A stretch of 64,000 nucleotides of DNA, taken from assembly GCA_963643465.1 (NCBI GenBank), contig CAVIJT010000008.1:1-64000 (forward strand), written 5' to 3'. Source of the DNA: CAG-411 sp963643465. GTDB taxonomy: Bacteria > Bacillota > Clostridia > Lachnospirales > Lachnospiraceae. Position numbers and translations under genes: made by a program. This document shows, piece after piece, positions 16,466-25,700 of the stretch. The number at the start of each line of letters is the position of its first letter. Position 1 is the stretch's first letter. The notes under the pieces are model-generated. The model made no database searches. It was not told the origin of the DNA and saw only the letters and a list, made by a program, of their open reading frames with translations.

Positions 16466-17245
16466 ATGGATTTAAATAAAGTGTTGGAAGTAGTAAAAGA
16501 AGTGGCAATTGAGGCTGGAGAGGCAATTATGGAAGTGTATAATCATTTTGATGATTCTAAGGTGGAATATAAGAAAGATGATTCTCCATTAACAGCAGCA
16601 GATAAAGCATCAAATGCCATTATTGTGGAATGTTTGCGAAAAAATTTCCCAGAATGTGCCATTTTATCGGAAGAAGAAAAAGATAATCGTGACCGTTTGC
16701 AGAATGACTATTGTTTTGTAGTAGACCCACTAGATGGAACAAAAGAATTCATTAAGCGCAATGGTCAGTTTACCGTAAATATTGCACTTGCTCATGAGCA
16801 TAAATCTGTGTTGGGAGTAATCTATGTGCCTGTAACAAAAGAGTTATTTTATGCAGCCAAAGGACAGGGGGCTTATTTATTAGCGGACGGAAAGGTTACA
16901 AAATTGTCTGTTAGTGACCGTACAGAAGATATTCGTGTGGTTATGAGTAATTCTCATGGTTGTGAGGAGATGGATCGCCTTCTTGAAAAATATCAGCTTA
17001 AAAATTTCGTTTCTATGGGAAGTTCTTTAAAAGGATGTGTAATTGCTAAAGGAGAAGCTGAGGCCTATTATCGTTATAACCCTACTATGGAGTGGGATAC
17101 GGCTGCTATGCAGTGTATTGTAGAGGAGGCTGGTGCTATTTTCAGACAGATGGATGAAACTCCAATGCTTTATAATCGCGAGGATAGCCTAAATAGCAAG
17201 GGATTTTACATTATTAACTGTGAAGCAAATCATATGACCTTGTAA
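16466..17245 (+). CDS. cysQ: CysQ-type 3'(2'),5'-bisphosphate nucleotidase
   Basis: A 259-residue inositol-monophosphatase-superfamily enzyme. Metal-site motifs: K-D-D-S-P-L-T-A-A-D, L-S-E-E-E and D-P-L-D-G-T-K-E-F, the last being the CysQ version rather than that of inositol phosphatase; the C-terminal E-W-D-T-A-A motif completes the site. CysQ hydrolyses 3'-phosphoadenosine 5'-phosphate from sulfate activation and acyl-carrier-protein turnover. ATG 16466 follows AAAGGAG; the longer frame from 16337 runs through the map terminator and is not real. It is monocistronic, followed by repeat copy C. Confidence 0.92.
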   Translation: MDLNKVLEVVKEVAIEAGEAIMEVYNHFDDSKVEYKKDDSPLTAADKASNAIIVECLRKNFPECAILSEEEKDNRDRLQNDYCFVVDPLDGTKEFIKRNGQFTVNIALAHEHKSVLGVIYVPVTKELFYAAKGQGAYLLADGKVTKLSVSDRTEDIRVVMSNSHGCEEMDRLLEKYQLKNFVSMGSSLKGCVIAKGEAEAYYRYNPTMEWDTAAMQCIVEEAGAIFRQMDETPMLYNREDSLNSKGFYIINCEANHMTL

Positions 17246-17267
17246 AACCGTATGTTACTTAAAGTTT

Positions 17268-17386
17268 GTAGCAAAAGCCCAGCAAGTACAATCATGCTTG
17301 CATGAAATTGTATTTGCTGGGCGTAAGAACATGGAGGAATGTTCGTAAGCGAATCGAGTAGAAGTCAGCCTACTTGATTAAATAAA
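17268..17386 (+). repeat. Interspersed structured repeat, copy C (fullest)
   Basis: Three hairpins in a row: (1) GCCCAGCAAGTACAAT with ATTGTATTTGCTGGGC around CATGCTTGCATGAA, itself able to pair CATGC with GCATG; (2) GAACAT-GGAGGA-ATGTTC; (3) AATCGAGTAG with CTACTTGATT. Shared blocks with copies at 3481, 9723, 12673 and 40553. Confidence 0.75.
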
Positions 17387-17469
17387 GTTTCTAGGGTTGC
17401 AAGGTACAGGTTATCTATTACAAGTAGGATAGAGAAGTATAGAAAAAGGTAGGAAGGAATCGAAGTTAG

Positions 17470-18870
17470 ATGAAAAAGAAACAGATTTTCGAGGGAAAAG
17501 TAGTGGAACAGGATTTTCCAAATAAAGGAATTGTTTTGGTGGAGGAAACTACAGAACAAGGAGATAAGAAAGAGCATCGTGTCATTGTGAAAAATGCCAT
17601 TAAAGGGCAGACGGTTCGCTTTATGATAAATAAGGCAAGAAAGGGAAAGTACGAGGCTAGGCTGTTGGAAGTGTTGGAATCTTCACAACTTGAAAACAGA
17701 GAGGCAGCATGTTCTCGTTTTGGTGAATGTGGTGGTTGCGCTTATCAAACACTTTCTTACGAAAATCAGTTGCAATTAAAAGCAGAACAGGTAAAAAAAC
17801 TGTTATTACCAGTATGTCCGGATTTGCCTTTTGAGGGAATTGTGGGAAGTCCAAAAGAGTGGGAATACCGCAATAAGATGGAGTTCACTTTTGGAGATGA
17901 GTATAAAGATGGACCTTTGGCACTTGGTATGCACAAAAAGGGAAGTTTTCATGATATTGTAACTACAAAAGACTGTAAAATTGTACATCCAGACTATAAT
18001 ATGATTTTAGAGACGGTATTGACTTATTTTTCAGATAGAAATGTTAGCTTTTTTCATCGTATGAGCCATGAGGGATATTTGCGACATTTGCTCATTCGAA
18101 GAGCAGTAAAAACTGGAGAACTGTTAGTAAGCGTAGTAACTTCTACGCAAGAGCTGGTTCCTATGGAGGAGTTAGTGGAGCAATTGTTGGCTTTGCCATT
18201 GGTAGGAAAAATTGTTGGAATTCTTCATATCAAGAATGATAGTCTTGCAGATGTAGTGCAGAGTGACGAGACAGTGATCCTTTATGGACAAGATTATTTT
18301 TACGAAGAGCTTTTAGGCATGAAATTTAAAATTTCAACCTTCTCTTTCTTTCAGACTAATACACTTGGAGCAGAGGTGTTATATGAGACTGCTAGAGAAT
18401 TCATTGAACATAGTGAGGAGCATGCCATTGATGGTAAGGTGGTCTTTGACTTGTATAGCGGTACAGGCACCATTGCACAGATGATGGCACCTGTAGCAAA
18501 GAAAGTCATCGGTGTGGAAATCGTGGAGGAGGCAGTGGAAGCTGCAAAAGAAAATGCAAAATTAAACAACATAACCAATTGTGAATTTATTGCTGGTGAT
18601 GTATTGAAAGTAATTGACTCTATAGAAGAAAAACCAGACTTTATCGTTTTAGACCCACCAAGAGATGGTATCCATCCAAAAGCCTTAAAGAAAATTATTG
18701 ATTATGGCGTGAAGAACTTGATTTATATTTCTTGCAAACCTACCAGCTTAGCAAGAGATTTGGTGGTGCTACAGGAGGAAGGGTATCAGGTGAAACGTGT
18801 GAAGTGTATCGATCAATTCCCTTGCACAAATCATGTTGAGGTAGTATCCTTACTGTCCCGAGTCGAATAG
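17470..18870 (+). CDS. rlmD: 23S rRNA (uracil-5-)-methyltransferase, RlmD/RumA family
   Basis: A 466-residue TrmA/RumA-family enzyme. Residues 1-70 resemble a TRAM RNA-binding domain. An iron-sulfur cluster motif follows (C-S-R-F-G-E-C-G-G-C-A-Y-Q near residue 80, later T-K-D-C-K-I-V). The SAM-binding methyltransferase domain has F-D-L-Y-S-G-T-G-T-I and V-L-D-P-P-R-D-G; the catalytic cysteine is in Y-I-S-C-K-P-T-S-L-A-R-D. In Firmicutes such enzymes methylate U747 and/or U1939 of 23S rRNA (RlmCD). The specific uridine is not deducible here. Start ATG has only a weak AAGGAA upstream. Confidence 0.94.
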   Translation: MKKKQIFEGKVVEQDFPNKGIVLVEETTEQGDKKEHRVIVKNAIKGQTVRFMINKARKGKYEARLLEVLESSQLENREAACSRFGECGGCAYQTLSYENQLQLKAEQVKKLLLPVCPDLPFEGIVGSPKEWEYRNKMEFTFGDEYKDGPLALGMHKKGSFHDIVTTKDCKIVHPDYNMILETVLTYFSDRNVSFFHRMSHEGYLRHLLIRRAVKTGELLVSVVTSTQELVPMEELVEQLLALPLVGKIVGILHIKNDSLADVVQSDETVILYGQDYFYEELLGMKFKISTFSFFQTNTLGAEVLYETAREFIEHSEEHAIDGKVVFDLYSGTGTIAQMMAPVAKKVIGVEIVEEAVEAAKENAKLNNITNCEFIAGDVLKVIDSIEEKPDFIVLDPPRDGIHPKALKKIIDYGVKNLIYISCKPTSLARDLVVLQEEGYQVKRVKCIDQFPCTNHVEVVSLLSRVE

Positions 18871-18871
18871 A

Positions 18872-19010
18872 CGAAGGGAGAGTAAGCTGAAACTCTCCAT
18901 GCGATAGCTGTCTGCAATTGACGAGCCTAAGGGCGAAGTCAGAGCGGAAACAGCGAATCGTGGAGGATAGTCTGCCTTCTGTCGAGAAAAGCCCAATAAT
19001 CAAAAGTTTC
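18872..19010 (+). other. Structured intergenic segment upstream of the HNH gene
   Basis: Two strong hairpins occur in the gap after rlmD: GGGAGAG-TAAGCTGAAA-CTCTCC and a long branched stem opening with GCTGT and closing with ACAGC, containing TTGAC/GTCAG and GCC-TAAG-GGC. No ORF was found. It may be a small RNA, or a scar at the edge of the accessory island. No other copy was seen in the window. Confidence 0.4.
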
Positions 19011-19134
19011 TGCGATTTTGGAAGAAAAATGGATGTGTGCTTTCTGGTCTTTTGAATGGAACATTTGAATATCGAAGCAGTGGGGGTGCAAGAGTTAAAT
19101 ATTGAAAAAAGCTAGCTTATATAAGGGGGAGAAA

Positions 19135-20127
19135 ATGGCTGGTTGGAATGTAAAATGTGGATTTATAACTGAGTATAATGTAAGTGAAGAACGCCTGTGG
19201 TCTTTATTTAATTTTGTATTTTCTGATTCTAGTAAAAAAAGAAATACTTATAAGTTCGGATTGTTAAAGTCTTTATTAGATAATGTTTTTAATGGGGAAA
19301 AAACCAACCAAGGCATTTTTTATTCATACGAAGAGATTTTTGCAAGATTTGCAGAGAATTATTGGAATTTGGTAATTAAATATGATTTGCGTCAAATGCG
19401 AAATGATGGAAAATCTTTTTTATCTAAAGTAGAAAAAATATTAAAAGCGGCAGTAGATGAAAATAAAATTTTGTTATCGCTTGAATTTTCTGCGGTCGAT
19501 GAGAACAAGAAAAGTGAAATAATCAAACAGGTTACAAAAGAATGTAAGAATTGTGTGATAGGGGCATTGTATGATGATTTTGATGGAATAATATATTCCT
19601 TTGATTTGAAGGAATATATTATTCTTAATTATTGTGTACATGAATTTATGTTGAAATATAAAATGGAGCTTGAGAAATTAAACTATTATTCTTGGGCAAA
19701 ATTTTTGGAACAAGTTAATGATGATAGTGTATTGATTAGAGTGATTGAGAAGCTCGAACTTGCAACGCCTAAAAGACAGGATTTATCAGTATATAGAGAA
19801 ATTTTACGAAGGGAATTTGAAGAAGATATATGTTTTTATTGTGGAAGAAAACTAAAACGAGAAATACATGTTGATCATTTTATTCCTTGGTCCTTTGTGA
19901 AAGATGATAAAATTTGGAATTTTGTTTTATCCTGTCCGACTTGCAATGAAAGAAAAAATAATAGAGTACCAACAAAAGATTATTTAATTAGAATCGAGGA
20001 TAGGAATAGAAAAGTACAAACATTGCAAAATTCATTGGTTAGAATTGAATTTGAAGGATATTCAGATGATTTAATTACAAGAATGTGGAGTTATGCAAAA
20101 TTAAGTGGAATTAAGGAGTTTAAATAA
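19135..20127 (+). CDS. HNH endonuclease of a two-gene accessory cassette
   Basis: A 330-residue protein. The C-terminal part holds an HNH nuclease domain at about residues 235-290: I-C-F-Y-C-G-R-K-L, then I-H-V-D-H-F-I-P-W-S-F-V, W-N-F-V-L-S-C-P-T-C-N-E-R-K-N-N-R, with two CxxC zinc pairs and the catalytic D-H. The N-terminal 230 residues are helical, of unrecognised family. The start ATG 19135 follows AAGGGGGAGAAA; a TTG at 19102 is less likely. The stop overlaps the next start (TAATG), so translation of the DUF3644 protein is coupled. Such pairs occur in mobile or defence regions; no antiphage activity is proven. Confidence 0.9.
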   Translation: MAGWNVKCGFITEYNVSEERLWSLFNFVFSDSSKKRNTYKFGLLKSLLDNVFNGEKTNQGIFYSYEEIFARFAENYWNLVIKYDLRQMRNDGKSFLSKVEKILKAAVDENKILLSLEFSAVDENKKSEIIKQVTKECKNCVIGALYDDFDGIIYSFDLKEYIILNYCVHEFMLKYKMELEKLNYYSWAKFLEQVNDDSVLIRVIEKLELATPKRQDLSVYREILRREFEEDICFYCGRKLKREIHVDHFIPWSFVKDDKIWNFVLSCPTCNERKNNRVPTKDYLIRIEDRNRKVQTLQNSLVRIEFEGYSDDLITRMWSYAKLSGIKEFK

Positions 20128-21110
20128 TGGATATACTTGAAAGATTAATAGATAAGTCAAAAGAGGCATTTATAATGTCTATAGAAATTTATAACAAGCC
20201 ATCTATTCGCTATAGATTGGAAGGTTTCAGTTTTTTTATATGTAATGCATGGGAATTGATGTTAAAAGCACATATGATAAAAAAGTATGGAGAGGATTCG
20301 ATTTATTATCCGGATAAGCCTAATAGAACAATTTCTCTGGAAAATTGTGTGAAAAAAGTTTTTACGAATGAAAAGGCACCATTACGCAGAAACCTTGAGA
20401 AAGTAATAGAACTTCGTAACACAAGTACACATTTTATTACAGAAGAATATGAGGCTGTATATATTCCGTTATTACAGGCATGTGTGTTCAACTTTGTTGA
20501 TAAAATGTTGGAGTTTCATAATGTTGATATGACGGAAATTATTCCTGAAAATTTTATTACATTATCGGTAAGATTCAAATCGTTAAATGAAGTGGAAATT
20601 AGAGGAAAGTATACAGAACAAGTTGCAGAAAAACTGATTTCCATACAGGAACATATAGAAAAAATGGAAGAAAAAAATAATAGTTCATTTGCTATCAAAG
20701 TGGAACACTATCATTATATGACAAAGAATAGAAATGAAGCGACTGAACTATATCACATTGAAAATGAAGCGACAGAAGGTGTTCGAATTATAAAGGAGAT
20801 GAAAGATCCTAATAGTACGCATAAGTATAATGCCAAGTCTTGTATTAAAGAGCTTAACAAACGAATTGAAAAAAATGGAATATTAGTGCAGTATAACGGG
20901 GAGCAGGCGAAGATAAACAAGTATCATTTTAATAATTTTGTGACATATTTTGGTTTAAAGGAGAATGCCAAGATGTGTTTTACATATCAGATTTCAACAC
21001 AACCACAGTACAGTTATTCTCAGCAGGCAATAGATTTTATATATGAGGAGATAAAGAAAGCACCAGATACAATACTGAATGATTTAAAAGAAAAATTAGC
21101 AAAAAAATAG
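20127..21110 (+). CDS. DUF3644-type protein coupled to the HNH nuclease
   Basis: A 327-residue protein. The N-terminal 120 residues (F-F-I-C-N-A-W-E-L-M-L-K-A-H-M-I-K-K-Y-G, and V-I-E-L-R-N-T-S-T-H-F-I) match what I recall of DUF3644: a helical domain with an R-N-x-x-x-H motif, the R-x(4-6)-H signature known from HEPN-like RNases. That motif makes an RNase or toxin role possible; this is inference. The C-terminal 200 residues, with a K-H-Y-N-A-K-S-like segment, resemble a DNA-binding or helical module but are not recognised. It starts on the last base of the HNH gene. Confidence 0.82.
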   Translation: MDILERLIDKSKEAFIMSIEIYNKPSIRYRLEGFSFFICNAWELMLKAHMIKKYGEDSIYYPDKPNRTISLENCVKKVFTNEKAPLRRNLEKVIELRNTSTHFITEEYEAVYIPLLQACVFNFVDKMLEFHNVDMTEIIPENFITLSVRFKSLNEVEIRGKYTEQVAEKLISIQEHIEKMEEKNNSSFAIKVEHYHYMTKNRNEATELYHIENEATEGVRIIKEMKDPNSTHKYNAKSCIKELNKRIEKNGILVQYNGEQAKINKYHFNNFVTYFGLKENAKMCFTYQISTQPQYSYSQQAIDFIYEEIKKAPDTILNDLKEKLAKK

Positions 21111-21195
21111 TCAACCCCAGGAGCAAAGGAATTCTAAGCACCTAGAGCGCCTACTCCCATTCGGGAACCCAGCTTTAATCCGTCACAAGTTGACT
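21109..21195. other. Inverted-repeat-bounded segment after DUF3644
   Basis: AGTCAAC (overlapping the DUF3644 stop) and GTTGACT enclose about 73 bases with internal pairs GGAG/CTCC and CCC-ATTC-GGG. It lacks a T-run and is not a tRNA: no T-arm or anticodon arm fits. It may be an RNA element or island end. The rest of the gap to 21400 shows nothing. Confidence 0.35.
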
Positions 21196-21399
21196 GATTT
21201 CAGTATAACATAATTTTTTGATTTGTCAAGATGTAAATTTTGGAGTTGCCGCTCTTTTTAAGAACTGGATTAGGAAGAATGGTATCAATAGTATTTGAAA
21301 ACTTTTCATAAAAAGGGTTAACAAGGCAAAAGTTATTTCTTGGATATAGATTTAATTAAGGAATAAATCTTTCTTGATGCAATGAATGAAATAATAAAG

Positions 21400-21432
21400 G
21401 GCATAGGCATAATGTAGTGATATACCTATGCC
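21400..21432 (-). terminator. Terminator-like hairpin after the small HTH gene
   Basis: GGCATAGG and CCTATGCC (8 bp) surround a 17-base loop; T-content after it on the minus strand is moderate. Confidence 0.45.
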
Positions 21433-21442
21433 ACTTGTATTA

Positions 21443-21643
21443 CTATTCATCTAACTCAAATATATCCTCCACCGACAATTCCAAATATTTTGCCATTCTA
21501 AGTGCCACCTCCAATGAAACATTTCGAGTGCCACATTCAATACGACTTACGGTTTTGCTACAGGTTCCGGTTCCTTGTGCAAGTTCTTCTTGATTAAGGT
21601 TGCGTTTTTTTCGTATATCTTTTAGGTTATTCGTCACTGCCAT
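21443..21643 (-). CDS. Small Cro/CI-type transcriptional regulator
   Basis: A 66-residue single-domain helix-turn-helix protein. The sequence L-K-D-I-R-K-K-R-N-L-N-Q-E-E-L-A-Q with K-T-V-S-R-I-E-C-G in the recognition helix and L-E-L-S-V-E-D-I-F at the end is the standard XRE fold. It has no other domain, so it is a minimal DNA-binding protein. It lies 24 bases after the repressor remnant in the same direction, probably one transcript. It is part of the small accessory island. Confidence 0.88.
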   Translation of the reverse strand: MAVTNNLKDIRKKRNLNQEELAQGTGTCSKTVSRIECGTRNVSLEVALRMAKYLELSVEDIFELDE

Positions 21644-21667
21644 AGTAAATCACTTCTTTCTTCAAAA

Positions 21668-22423
21668 TTAATCTGTCAAAATAGTAACTTTCTTTGTGTT
21701 GGAAGAACCAAGTACCTTTCCGAATATCTTGAATGGATAGTTGTCATTGATACGGATAGGGGTGTAATTCGGATTGAGAGAGTGTAAGAATACACCTTGT
21801 TCATCTACTGAAAATTCCTTAATGTAGATATCTCCATTATATAGAAAAATGCCAATTTCACCCGGTTCTAAGGTGTCCTGGCTATGTACCCACGCAATCT
21901 GCTCAGTATGGAAACGTGGTTCCATACTGTCTCCACTGATACGAATACCAAAGTCGGTAGAACTGGGAACTTCCTGTCCAACTTTTATTTCTTCGTAATC
22001 TGAGTAGTCTAAGAAATTTCCAATACCAGCTGAAGCAGGCAGGTCGTATAATCGTACTTTTCTCTGGAAAGGGATAACCTTTTCTTTTTTTTGATATCTG
22101 CCACTGGCTATCAGTATATCAGCATATTCCATGACTTTTTGTTTTGCTTCGTCATTAAGAAAAGTAAGTGGATCATGTTCGTTTCTTCCAAAAAATAATT
22201 CATAGAGATTAGTAATTTCAAGAGTTTTGCATATGGTAAAGAACATGGTAACACTAGGTTCACTTGTATTTGTCTCCCATTTGGAGACAGCTTTGTATGT
22301 AACATCAAATCCGTAATTTTTTAATTCCTCTGCAAGAGCAGGTTGTGACAGTTTCTTTTTTTTGCGGTGAACAGACGATGAAGGATAGAACGATTTTGCG
22401 TAGATTATATTGCAAAGAGCAAC
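21668..22423 (-). pseudogene. CI/LexA-like repressor (HTH plus S24 peptidase), 5' end disrupted
   Basis: The open frame runs back to a stop at 22424-22426. It has an XRE HTH (K-K-L-S-Q-P-A-L-A-E-E-L, then Y-K-A-V-S-K-W-E-T) followed by an S24 peptidase-like domain: S-A-G-I-G-N-F (cleavage region), I-S-G-D-S-M-E-P (catalytic Ser), and D-I-Y-I-K-E-F (catalytic Lys). This is the CI/LexA self-cleaving repressor plan. No ATG, GTG or TTG precedes the HTH; the residues before it (Y-P-S-S-S-V-H-R) do not resemble the family N-terminus. The first in-frame ATG (22246) would lose the HTH. The 5' end therefore appears replaced at about 22380. Confidence 0.72.
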
Positions 22424-22555
22424 TTAGAAATCAAAAAAGAAAATACGACTGAAAAAATGCGTTTATTAGAAGATGACGGTGTATGTGGAGACGGTCACAT
22501 GGTTACAAAAGGTGAATTCGTAGAAAAACTTGAATTCTACGGCTGCTATTTTTAG
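22382..22555 (+). pseudogene. 3' fragment of an unrecognised gene
   Basis: A frame open from 22382 to the stop at 22553-22555 encodes about 57 residues with coding-like composition (E-N-T-T-E-K-M-R-L-L-E-D-D-G-V-C-G-D-G-H and K-G-E-F-V-E-K-L-E-F-Y-G). No ribosome site precedes its ATG at 22445. It abuts, tail to head, the broken 5' end of the repressor gene, so it looks like a leftover from the same rearrangement. Function unknown. Confidence 0.4.
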
Positions 22556-22666
22556 GGGAATATGTGTATATGTACTCTAAAATGCTATAGTAAGAAGAGA
22601 TAGTGTAATTGGTAAGACGGGATAAGAGGGAATATATTAGTTATAATAATTTATAATTCTAAATTA

Positions 22667-22702
22667 AAATCAGGCGTGTCGTAGAAGCGGCACGCCTGAT
22701 TT
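22667..22702. terminator. Terminator after the minus-strand surface protein
   Basis: AAATCAGGCGTGTCG with CGGCACGCCTGATTT (one G-T pair) around TAGAAG, with A/T-rich flanks on both sides. Confidence 0.8.
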
Positions 22703-22732
22703 AATTAATGAACTTTTCATTTCTATTTTTGT

Positions 22733-25700
22733 TTAATTAAAATGAATTTTATATTTTAACAATTTTTTATAGTAAGCCATCTGTCCATAATACATATTGA
22801 ACTTGCGGTTTTTGTGGTTATTGAAAAATGCTTTCTTGCCTACTTTTTTTACAGTACAGTTGTATAGGTTGACTGCTTTTAGTTTGGTACAATACTGGAA
22901 GGCAGATGTACCTATGGTGTGGACTTTTGAAGTTACCACTAATTTGGTAATGTTTTTGCATTTATAAAATGCTTTCTTTCCAATAGATGTTACATAAGCA
23001 GGTATGGTGACTGTACCTTTAAGGGTTTTGCAGTTTTTAAATGCTCCAGCAGCGATGGCAGTTACCTTCATCTTGTGTTTGCCAATGGTTACGGTAGATG
23101 GCAGACGTAGTTTGGATGTAGAGTTGACATAACCGGTAAGAGTTACGGTTCCCTTGGTTTTTGTAACAGAAGTTACTTTGTATTTTAGATTCCCAACCGT
23201 ATAGGTTTTTCCTTTGACCGGAGTAACGATTGGTGTGGCTGTAGGAGAAACGGTTGGTGAAATCGTTGGTGTAGTTGTCTCCGCTACAACGGGAGTCCCT
23301 GATGCTGGAGAATCAGTAGTAGGACTGGAAGTTCCTGTTGCAGGAGTGTTTGTAACGGTAGGTGTAGTTGTGCTTTGTTTATCATTGGTTACTACCGGCG
23401 AACTGGTCACAGCTGGTGTGCCGGTTGTCGGTGTGGTAGGTATCGGGCTTGGAGAGCCTGTTACGTCTGGTTGAGGCGAGGCAGTTTGCTGATTGCTGTC
23501 CATGGATACGGATACTACCTGATTACTTTGGTCAAGCTCTACTGTGGCTGTTACCTTTTCGGTATTGTCTGTCTTGTATGCTAGAGATACTATTTTTTTC
23601 TGCTGACTCATAGTTGTTACGGAAGTGGAAAAATCCGCTGCAATCTCCGGATTTGCCTCTGTGTTTTTTTGCGTTCCGGACGCATAGGTAGCAGCAATAT
23701 AAAAATCTGCGACTTGATAGCTGGTATCCGTAGAGGTACCAAGATAGCGAACCTCATCAATGGTTGTAAGATGATCTGTAATGGCAAATTCCATACCCTG
23801 ATAGAAGATAGCGGCTTCGTTGTTCTGATTGGTCTTGAACTGGTAAGTGGAATCAAAAGCTAGATTGTCAATCTCTGTGCTAGTGATGGTGCCGTCCTGA
23901 TGGGTAATGGTAATACGGATTTTGGCATGTGGTACACCATCTACCAGGTAGGATTCTACATATTCTGCTTTCACATTTTTTAAATCGTACACAATACCCT
24001 GAATGGTGATGGCATCCTCAATGGTTTTGCCGTCATAACAAATACCAATTACATTAGTGCCTTCGTGAATAGTCACATTTGATACAATCTCTCCGTTTAC
24101 CATAAAATCAAAGGAACCGTCTTTTACACTGCTTTTTTTTGTCTGTTTGGTATCGTTATAGATGATGTTCTTCAATGTGACATCACTTTTGAATAGGGAA
24201 GTGCCTACATACATGGTTTGGTAATCGCACAAGGTTGTGAAGGATTCTGCCGTGTAGCCAGTGATGGTGATGGCATCCTTCAACACGTAATCTCCGTAGC
24301 AGACGGAAATCTTGTTGATCCCCGGCTGGATTTTGATGGTGTTTGTGGCAGCACCGTTACTCATAAAGGAGTAACCGCCCTGTAGAGTTTCGGTGGTGTC
24401 TTTATTCGGATTGCCATAAGTGACATTTTTTAGGGTAATGTTACCTACGGAAAATGTAGTACCTGCCAGCTTTTCTGTAATATTACATTCTACTTCAAAT
24501 CCGGTTACGTTGTCTACATAGCCGTTTACGGTAACGGTTTGTGATAAAGAGGTGTTGTTTTTTCGTGGTACCACCACAGTTACCACGTTACTAGCACCTT
24601 CTTTTGTAATGTCCGGGTTTTCTAGTGAAAATTCACTACTGTCCAGCGTATATTCGTTTGAATCGTTGGTGTAACGCACCTTTACGGTAACATCATCCTT
24701 AGTGAGGCTATTCCCAACTTCCATATTTTCATTTTTCAAGGTAATGCTTGTAATCTCCTCAATACGGCAGGCATTTACGGTAACCGTATGTTTTTCAAAA
24801 TTGCCGCCTGCTTCTATGTAGTAGGTATGTGTTCCAGCAGGAAATTGACAGGTATCGCCTTCTAATAGTGCATATTTGGTTCCGTCTGCACTGTAGGTAT
24901 AGGAATCAGAAGATACCGAATTGTATGTAACTGGAACATAGATACCATATTGATACTGGGAATCACTGGTGTTTGTAGTATGCCAACTGGTCTTTTTGGT
25001 CATCTTCCGAGTGTAGGTACTTCCATTTGCCGGATCCTGTGCATCCAGATAGGTTCCAGTCACATTGATATTTTTAAAGGAAATAGTAGCCTTGCTCTGC
25101 CCTTTTCCTAAATTTACATCGGCAGGGAGAGAAGCAGTGTCGGTCTGGAATCCTTTTACGTAATTTACAAAGGTTCCATAACCGGTAGCGTATTCCTCAT
25201 ACATTTCTTTTGACAAAACCTTGTTGCCGGAAGAATTGTAGGCGGAGGCACCACCGTAGCCGTAGACCGTTGCTTTTCCCATATTGCTTGCAGATACATT
25301 TTTTAGGCTCAAGCTGGTATAGTTGCAATTTGGATTTGTAAAATAAATGTTGTCGATTGCTACGTTGTAATCAGGAGAAGAAAGACGTAACTTATTACCT
25401 GACTGTATGCTGGAAGCATCTGCAACATAATCTAAAAATAAATTTTTTATAGAAACGCCTGTACCAAAATTATAATTATCGGCAATATGAATATATTTGA
25501 CAGGGTCCTTTAAGATATACATATTGTTAATGCCTGTATAGGTTAAGGCAGATTTGTTATTATAATTGGGAGCGAATGTAATGTCTGCATTGAATACCAG
25601 TGTATCTGTTAGATATTTTGATGTAGAAACCCCAGGTGAAATACATCCATTAAAAGTGGTATCTCCGTTTATAATGAGAGAACCGGAAGAGTAAGCAAGA

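Noticed and set aside
21109..21195. tRNA gene (7-bp closing stem, about 87 bases)
   Set aside because: No T-arm, anticodon arm or CCA-proximal pattern on either strand.
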